From an uncultured beta proteobacterium (GTDB lineage Bacteria; Pseudomonadota; Gammaproteobacteria; Burkholderiales; Burkholderiaceae_C), in NCBI GenBank assembly GCA_903869595.1, contig CAIPZV010000012.1, forward strand, positions 1 through 35,935: a stretch of 35,935 bases of DNA. Reading direction: 5' to 3'. A model generated the notes under the pieces. It did no database searches, was not told where the DNA came from, and saw nothing but the letters and a program-made list of their open reading frames with translations. The position numbers and the translations under genes are program-made. The first letter of the stretch is position 1. Every line of letters begins with the position of its first letter. Below, in pieces: positions 31,412 through 35,935 of the stretch.

Positions 31412-31753
31412 CTATTGTCCACCTTTGGTGTGATGCGCATCCCCAGGTACCTGCCAAGCCCCGAAAATTGCTGGCCATTTGCGCGGATTCTTGATGCGCA
31501 ACTGCTTGTGCACGCTTTCCCGGCCGAAGACGACTTCGATATCGCGTTCCCGAACCCCAAACAGCGGCGCCAAGAACGCCACCATATGGTCCGTCGCCCG
31601 CCCGTTACGCGGTTGCGCCGTAACACTCACCTTAAGCTGAGCGCCCTTGGGCTTGCCTACGGCATCCTTGCCAGCGCTCGGTTTACCCAGGATGTTGACA
31701 ACCAGGGTATCCCCATCCCATCGAAAAAAGCTTTCCTCGTGCGCGCCAGCCAT
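31412..31753 (-). CDS. DUF167 (YggU-type) family protein
   Basis: A protein of about 113 residues with the DUF167 pattern: a first strand pair (WDGDTLVVNILGKPSAGKD), then LKVSVTAQPRNGRATDHMVAFLAPLFGV, in which the family's P-x-x-G-x-A-N-x-x-L core is slightly altered. The closing VVFGRESVHKQLRI matches the family's V-x-x-G-x-x-S-x-x-K-x-x-x-I. Function is unknown; related genes are widespread and small. ATG 31753 is preferred; ATG 31777 would overlap the divergent radical SAM gene. It lies 64 bases upstream of dsbD on the same strand and is probably cotranscribed with it. Confidence 0.75.
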   Translation of the reverse strand: MAGAHEESFFRWDGDTLVVNILGKPSAGKDAVGKPKGAQLKVSVTAQPRNGRATDHMVAFLAPLFGVRERDIEVVFGRESVHKQLRIKNPRKWPAIFGAWQVPGDAHHTKGGQ

Positions 31754-31770
31754 GCTTCCATAATAAGCCC

Positions 31771-33360
31771 ATGCCAAACCGCATTCTTCTCCTAACCCTG
31801 AACGCCAAATACATGCACGCCTCGCTGGGGCTGCGCTATCTGCTGGCCAATATGGGCCGCTACGGCGGAGACGATTTGGCTGCCTGCACCAGCTTGCATG
31901 AGTTCACCATCCACAGCCCTGCAAAAACTATCGCGGAGGCTTTGATTGCCCAATGCGGACCCAAGGATTTCCAGGGAGTGCACATCATCGGCTTTGGCGT
32001 GTACATCTGGAACGTCGAGCAAACCCTGGCCCTGATGCGTCTGCTCAGGCAGCAGCGCCCAGATATCCGGCTCGTCCTGGGCGGCCCCGAAGTCAGCCAT
32101 GAATGGGAACAACAAGCCATAGTGGCCCAGGCCGATTACCTCATTACCGGTTGGGGTGACGTCAGCTTCCCCCGTCTGTGCCGCGCGATCATCCACGGCC
32201 CTCAGCCTTTGATGAAAGTGATACTTGGCGAGCAAGCGCCCTTAGCTGAATTGGATTTTCCTTACGACTATTACACCCCCGATGACTTGGCGCATCGCGT
32301 GCTGTATGTCGAGGCGTCCCGTGGCTGTCCCTTCAAGTGCGCGTTTTGCCTGAGCGCATTGGATAAAACGGCCTGGGCTTTTGAACTCGAACCCTTCCTC
32401 GCGCATTTGCAGTCGCTCTATGTCCGCGGCGCGCGTACTTTCAAGTTTGTGGATCGTACTTTCAATTTAAAGGTGGATGCCTCAGTCCGAATCCTGGAGT
32501 TTTTTTTAGCGCTGATTGCGCGGGATCCGCATGACGCCCTGTTTGTTCACTTCGAGTTGATACCCGACCATTTGCCAGATAGCCTGAAGTCCTGCATCGC
32601 ACGCTTTCCTCCTGGCAGCTTGCAGTTTGAAATTGGCATCCAAAGCCTCAATCCCCAGGTACAAAAAGGCATTTCAAGGCGTCAGGATACGGATAAAACG
32701 CGCTCCAATATTCACTGGCTGGTCACCCATAGCCAAGCGCATTTACACACGGACTTGATTTTTGGGCTCCCTGGCGAAAGCTGGGAAAGTTTTGCTGCCG
32801 GCTTTGACCTGCTTTTGTCTTGGGGTCCACATGAAATTCAACTCGGCCTGCTCAAGCGCTTGCGCGGAACCCCGCTCGCCCTCACCGCAGGAGCCGCGAT
32901 GGTGTTTCAGGATAGCCCACCCTACGCAGTTGTTCAAACAGATGCGCTGTCGCCAGAGCAAGTAGTAGCTTTTACGCGCTTGGCGCGGTATTGGGATTTG
33001 ATCGCCAATTCCGGGCGATTTCCCGCCAGCTTGCCGCTGCTTTTAAAGGGCAAATCGGCGTGTGTTGGATTCGCCGACTTCGCGGTTTGGCTTTGGAATA
33101 AGACGCAGCGCACCAGTGGCATCACCCCGGAGGCCTTGGTCGATGCCTTGCATGCTTACCTTACCGAGGTGCGCGCCATACCTGCGCCAGTCGTGCACGC
33201 CGCCCTATTGGCGGACTACCGAGGCAGTGGCGCTCGTGCCAAACCACTGGCCCTCCAATCCGACTTAACCCGCGCTAAAAGGGCACAATCTACAGTCGCG
33301 GAAACCTCCGCGCGCCATAGCATGAGGCAGCGCCGGCACCTGGCCGCACTGGACCCCTAG
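31771..33360 (+). CDS. B12-binding-domain radical SAM protein (DUF4080)
   Basis: A 529-residue protein. Residues 1-150 form a B12-binding-like Rossmann domain (IGFGVYIWNVEQTLALMRLL, LVLGGPEVSHEWEQQ), lacking an obvious DxHxxG cobalamin-ligand motif. A radical SAM barrel follows with the iron-sulfur motif Cx3Cx2C at Cys186, Cys190 and Cys193 (SRGCPFKCAFCLS), then DRTFNLKVD and QFEIGIQSLNPQVQKGI, common in this superfamily. The C-terminal third fits DUF4080. Substrate and reaction are unknown; the family is usually annotated only as a B12-binding radical SAM protein. Its start lies 17 bases from that of the divergent DUF167 gene. The creatininase gene follows after 31 bases. Confidence 0.88.
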   Translation: MPNRILLLTLNAKYMHASLGLRYLLANMGRYGGDDLAACTSLHEFTIHSPAKTIAEALIAQCGPKDFQGVHIIGFGVYIWNVEQTLALMRLLRQQRPDIRLVLGGPEVSHEWEQQAIVAQADYLITGWGDVSFPRLCRAIIHGPQPLMKVILGEQAPLAELDFPYDYYTPDDLAHRVLYVEASRGCPFKCAFCLSALDKTAWAFELEPFLAHLQSLYVRGARTFKFVDRTFNLKVDASVRILEFFLALIARDPHDALFVHFELIPDHLPDSLKSCIARFPPGSLQFEIGIQSLNPQVQKGISRRQDTDKTRSNIHWLVTHSQAHLHTDLIFGLPGESWESFAAGFDLLLSWGPHEIQLGLLKRLRGTPLALTAGAAMVFQDSPPYAVVQTDALSPEQVVAFTRLARYWDLIANSGRFPASLPLLLKGKSACVGFADFAVWLWNKTQRTSGITPEALVDALHAYLTEVRAIPAPVVHAALLADYRGSGARAKPLALQSDLTRAKRAQSTVAETSARHSMRQRRHLAALDP

Positions 33361-33391
33361 CGCGGCCCCCTAGCCAAGAAAGACCCGTCAC

Positions 33392-34243
33392 ATGCCGCAT
33401 AGCAAAGTCCATCCATCGCCGTTCTGGGCCGACTGCGCGACCACGCACTTCCGAGCTTTGCAAGCCAGTGGCGCTATCGGGGACGTGGTGGCGGTTCTGC
33501 CTGTTGCAGCCACAGAACAACACGGACCACACCTGCCGCTGAAAGTGGACAGCGCCATTGTGGACGGCGTGATTGAGGCTTCGATTGCCCACCTGCCTGC
33601 CAATTCCCAAGCCTTGTTTTTGCCGACGCAGACTGTTGGCTTTAGCCCCGAGCATGCGCGCTTTGCTGGCACCCTCACCCTCAAAGCCGAGACGGTTTTG
33701 CGGGTATGGACGGAGTTGGCCGAGAGTGTTGCAGCCACCGGTGTACGCAAATTGCTCATCTTCAACGCCCACGGCGGGCAGGCCAATCTTATGGACTTGG
33801 TAGCCCGTGATTTACGGGCGCGACTGGACATGATGGTCTTTAGTGTCAATTGGTACGCACTGCCGCTCACCGGCCCGCAAGGTGAAGACATCAGCGGCAT
33901 GTTCAGTGCCGAAGAACAGCGCTTTGGGGTTCACGCCGGCGATCTCGAAACATCCATGATGCTGGCCATCGACCCTGGACACGTGAATATGGCGACAGCT
34001 GCGAATTTCCCCTCCACCGCCCAACTGCGCGCTAGCAACTACACCATCCTCGGCAACGGCAAGACGGCCAAGTTTGCCTGGCAAATGCAGGACTACAACC
34101 CTGATGGCGCGGCCGGTAACGCCGCTGAGGCCACGTCTGGAAAAGGGCAGGCCGTTTTAGATGCAGCTGGACGCGCGCTCGCCGCGCTGCTGTCAGAGAT
34201 TGAGCGCCTTAGCATGTCCACTTTGAACAACGTTGCCAATTGA
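33392..34243 (+). CDS. Creatininase-family amidohydrolase
   Basis: A 283-residue metal-dependent hydrolase. The family's metal-binding and catalytic motifs are present: EQHGPHLPLKVDS (Glu, His and Asp ligands), TQTVGFSPEHARFAGTLTL, FNAHGGQANLMD, and HAGDLETSMMLAIDP with the late Glu ligand. The family includes creatininase, formamide-type deformylases and the mycofactocin peptidase MftE, so the substrate cannot be told from sequence. It starts 31 bases after the radical SAM gene on the same strand, with AAGAAAG upstream, which suggests cotranscription. A nested hairpin follows it. Confidence 0.9.
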   Translation: MPHSKVHPSPFWADCATTHFRALQASGAIGDVVAVLPVAATEQHGPHLPLKVDSAIVDGVIEASIAHLPANSQALFLPTQTVGFSPEHARFAGTLTLKAETVLRVWTELAESVAATGVRKLLIFNAHGGQANLMDLVARDLRARLDMMVFSVNWYALPLTGPQGEDISGMFSAEEQRFGVHAGDLETSMMLAIDPGHVNMATAANFPSTAQLRASNYTILGNGKTAKFAWQMQDYNPDGAAGNAAEATSGKGQAVLDAAGRALAALLSEIERLSMSTLNNVAN

Positions 34244-34262
34244 TAGCTAAGCTGTCGGTAGG

Positions 34263-34309
34263 CTCACCTGGAAGTTAATCCCAGTTTCTTTACTGGGCAG
34301 CTAGGTGAG
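34263..34309. terminator. Nested hairpin, possible bidirectional terminator
   Basis: CTCACCT (34263-34269) pairs with AGGTGAG (34303-34309), and inside it CCCAGT (34280-34285) pairs with ACTGGG (34292-34297) around a short T-rich loop. It sits between the convergent creatininase and phosphatase genes, where a shared terminator is expected. No long T run follows on either strand, so efficiency is uncertain. Confidence 0.4.
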
Positions 34310-34362
34310 AAGTCCGGTCTTGATTTAAGCAAGCGCCCCAAAAAACGTTGAGTTAAACGGCC

Positions 34363-35031
34363 TCAAGCGTAGGTATGCCAGTCAGCGTAAATTGGGTCAT
34401 CCAAATGCGGCAAATGGTTGAAGCTAAGCAGCACATGGCGCTTGGGGTTGAAAGAAAACTCGGTGATCGACGTGTTGCGGATGCGGTAGTTCAGTTCAAT
34501 CGTCGTTTCCGCAGACGTGCCCAGCAGATGTCCCACTGCTGTGGAAATGGGCCCGCCGCTGCTCACTATCAGCACGTTTGAACTATTGCTCGTACGCACA
34601 TGGTCTAGTGCGCCAACAACGCCTTGCACGAAAGACGGATAGTCCGGCATGCCGATTGGGTGTGTTGCGCCGCTCATCCACTGTGTGAGCCCATCCCGCA
34701 ACAACCGGAAATGCTGCCTGTACAGCTCCGGCGTGTCTGGTTTCCCCAAAGGTTCAGCGTGGATCGCTTTGACAACCGCTTCGCTGTCGTATTCGTCAAG
34801 CCCAGCCCAAACCAGAGGCGTGTGGTTAAACCCTGCACCCTCGGCAATAGCCTGCCAAGTTTGGGCATGGCGCCGCAGGCGGCCCATGAGGACCAAATCA
34901 AAGTTCAATTGCTGAAGCTTGAAATACTGCCCCAAACGCAATCCTTGCCGCCTGCCAAGATCGCTCAAATTGTCGTAATCGGCCTTCCCGAAAGAAGCCT
35001 GCCCGTGCCGAACCAGATAAAGATTTCCCAT
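34363..35031 (-). CDS. Histidine-phosphatase-family protein
   Basis: A 222-residue protein of the phosphoglycerate-mutase-like superfamily. The N-terminal LYLVRHGQASFGKADYDNLSDLGRRQ carries the phospho-acceptor His9 in the RHG motif. A basic stretch, GRLRRHAQTWQ, takes the place of the usual SxxxRxxQT motif. The late motif, normally HGG, reads VSSGGPISTAVGHLLG, so the second active-site histidine is not at its canonical place. ATG 35031 is chosen because it begins just before the RHG strand, as the family does; the frame is open further upstream but reads as non-coding. Substrate unknown. It is convergent with the creatininase gene. Confidence 0.85.
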   Translation of the reverse strand: MGNLYLVRHGQASFGKADYDNLSDLGRRQGLRLGQYFKLQQLNFDLVLMGRLRRHAQTWQAIAEGAGFNHTPLVWAGLDEYDSEAVVKAIHAEPLGKPDTPELYRQHFRLLRDGLTQWMSGATHPIGMPDYPSFVQGVVGALDHVRTSNSSNVLIVSSGGPISTAVGHLLGTSAETTIELNYRIRNTSITEFSFNPKRHVLLSFNHLPHLDDPIYADWHTYA

Positions 35032-35440
35032 TAGAGAATTAGAGCCGACCAGCGGCCTAAAAGTTGTCCATGGGGCGACAGCGACTGAGCGACCGCTTCC
35101 AGGCCGCCAAATAAGATTGACAGGTAATGGGTAAACACTAAGATTTTCGGCGTCGACTAGCCCCGCGCCACAGGCGGACGTGCCTTGCCCTGAGCTATGG
35201 TGTGGACGCACGACAAACGCAACACTTATCCGGAGCACATCGCATTGGGCGCATTTGCGCTGGCGACCAAAGAGGCTTCAATCCCCTAGGAAACTGCGCC
35301 AGACGCTGTACTGCCTGGGTGCGACTCAAATGGAAAGCAGGAAATGCCCCCCGGTCAGGCGAAACCGTAAGTAATCTCTCTCCCTGCGGTGTGGTGCGCT
35401 CCAGCCGCCCCGTGCCATCGGTATGGCTTTCCAGTGGGTT
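35032..35440. other. Gene-free region upstream of the rRNA operon
   Basis: About 400 bases with no recognised gene. It must contain the start region of the phosphatase gene. A 30-codon open frame at 35197-35289 (ATG to TAG) has a protein-like sequence (THDKRNTYPEHIALGAFALA) and may be a remnant of a lost gene, but I do not recognise it. A longer open frame at 35202-35600 runs through the rRNA promoter region and is not credible as a gene. Confidence 0.5.
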
Positions 35441-35474
35441 TGAAATTCTTTCCGAAAATCTCCCGCGACCCGAA

Positions 35475-35500
35475 ATCTATGACATAATTGAGGGCTTCGG
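35475..35500 (+). promoter_or_regulatory. Upstream rRNA promoter candidate
   Basis: CTATGACATAATT provides a good -10 element (CATAAT at 35483-35488), followed at once by GAGGGCTTCG (35490-35499), the same ten bases that follow the second promoter candidate 110 bases downstream. No convincing TTGACA-like -35 box is seen at the right distance. The position, about 340 bases before 16S rRNA, suits an rrn P1. Confidence 0.45.
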
Positions 35501-35554
35501 TGGAAAGACTGAGGGATCAAAGGCAGCGAAAAGCGAAAAGAGCCAGAACGAAAA

Positions 35555-35612
35555 AAAGTTCAATTTGATCGGTGCAGACGAAAAAGCTGTGCTACAGTAG
35601 AGGGCTTCGCTG
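35555..35612 (+). promoter_or_regulatory. Downstream rRNA promoter candidate
   Basis: TACAGT (35593-35598) followed by GAGGGCTTCG (35600-35609) matches the start-site pattern I associate with Comamonadaceae rRNA operons. TTGATC upstream resembles a -35 box but is too far away (22 bases), so the -35 is uncertain. The A-rich stretch before it (about 35527-35560) could serve as an UP element. Transcription would begin near 35605, leaving a leader of about 225 bases. Confidence 0.5.
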
Positions 35613-35650
35613 ATCGCAGCGAGTCAAAAGCAAATCAAGTAGTTTGCAAG

Positions 35651-35663
35651 AGTTCATTAAAAA
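35651..35663 (+). promoter_or_regulatory. boxA-like antitermination element in rRNA leader
   Basis: AGTTCATTAAAAA resembles boxA (consensus near TGCTCTTTAAAAA), the NusB/NusE loading site in rRNA leaders. Its position before the processing stem and about 170 bases before 16S rRNA is typical. The sequence that follows (CTTACAGCCGATAAGCGTGGGCGTTTGA, split across 35664-35691) is one I recall from rRNA leaders of this family. Confidence 0.5.
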
Positions 35664-35682
35664 CTTACAGCCGATAAGCGTG

Positions 35683-35742
35683 GGCGTTTGAAGGCGATTG
35701 CCAAGTTCTTTGGAACTTAGCTTTAATTAGCTAACAAACGCT
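35683..35742 (+). other. Stem-loop in rRNA leader
   Basis: GCGTTTG (35684-35690) pairs with CAAACGC (35735-35741). Inside it AAGTTC (35703-35708) pairs with GAACTT (35713-35718) around a four-base loop, and AGCT...AGCT may form a further small arm. It lies in the leader between boxA and 16S rRNA and probably helps fold or process the precursor. Confidence 0.5.
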
Positions 35743-35830
35743 CATGAAGTAATAGATGTGGAAATCAGAGATGAAATTCACGTCGATTCCAATTTATGAG
35801 TGGCGTCGAAAGGCGCAAAAATTCAAGATC

Positions 35831-35935
35831 GAACTATAGAGTTTGATCCTGGCTCAGATTGAACGCTGGCGGCATGCCTTACACATGCAAGTCGAACGGC
35901 AGCACGGGAGCAATCCTGGTGGCGAGTGGCGAACG
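35831..35935 (+). rRNA. rrs: 16S ribosomal RNA, 5' end (partial)
   Basis: The universal 5' segment AGAGTTTGATCCTGGCTCAG begins at 35838, which corresponds to position 8 of E. coli 16S rRNA and places the mature 5' end near 35831. It continues with ATTGAACGCTGGCGGCATGC and the first variable loop, which contains GGCAGCACGGGAGCAATCC. This V1 sequence is typical of Comamonadaceae and nearby Burkholderiales. The gene runs off the right edge of the window. Confidence 0.98.

Noticed and set aside
35202..35600. 132-codon open frame before the 16S rRNA gene
   Set aside because: It runs through the rRNA promoter candidates, and its translation is low in order and Lys/Glu/Ser-biased toward the end; better explained as regulatory DNA.

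Overview
The window comes from a betaproteobacterial chromosome, most likely order Burkholderiales and family Comamonadaceae or close to it. This rests on three things seen directly: the first ~100 bases of a 16S rRNA gene at the right edge, the order tuf - tRNA-Trp - secE - nusG - rplKAJL - rpoBC, and the linked set rsmB - DUF4390 - ntrY-like - response regulator. Most of the window is core chromosome with G+C near 60%. There is no transposase, integrase, phage gene, CRISPR array or toxin-antitoxin pair.

Layout. 1-12.6 kb (+): end of EF-Tu, tRNA-Trp(CCA), SecE, NusG, ribosomal proteins L11, L1, L10 and L7/L12, then RNA polymerase beta and beta', closed by a strong intrinsic terminator. An L10-type autoregulatory leader precedes rplJ (TTG start), and a long hairpin separates rplL from rpoB. 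12.6-18.1 kb (+): a tight operon of a divergent LemA-like protein, RsmB, a DUF4390 exported protein, an NtrY-like membrane histidine kinase and a short response regulator (receiver plus Fis-type helix-turn-helix, without the AAA+ domain of classical NtrX). 18.1-19.2 kb (-): hemE, convergent with that operon. 19.25-19.94 kb: an AT-rich intergenic stretch with no recognised gene.

19.9-29.1 kb (+): a type IV pilus chemosensory operon, pilG-pilH-pilI-pilJ-chpA, in which a pilus-linked receptor (PilJ) is coupled through a CheW protein (PilI) to a giant CheA hybrid kinase (ChpA) with two CheY-like outputs (PilG, PilH). It lacks the methylation genes pilK and chpB and is clearly more AT-rich than its surroundings. 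29.1-31.75 kb (-): a DsbD/ScsB-type transmembrane thiol reductase and a DUF167 protein, convergent with and overlapping the end of chpA. 31.8-34.2 kb (+): a B12-binding-domain radical SAM protein of unknown function followed closely by a creatininase-family amidohydrolase. 34.4-35.0 kb (-): a histidine-phosphatase-family protein. 35.0-35.9 kb (+): rRNA operon promoter and leader region, with two similar start-site segments, a boxA-like element and a processing stem, then the start of 16S rRNA.

No clearly undescribed system was found. The best leads are the radical SAM/creatininase pair, the compositionally distinct pil-chp block with its adjoining intergenic region, and the AAA+-less NtrX-like regulator.
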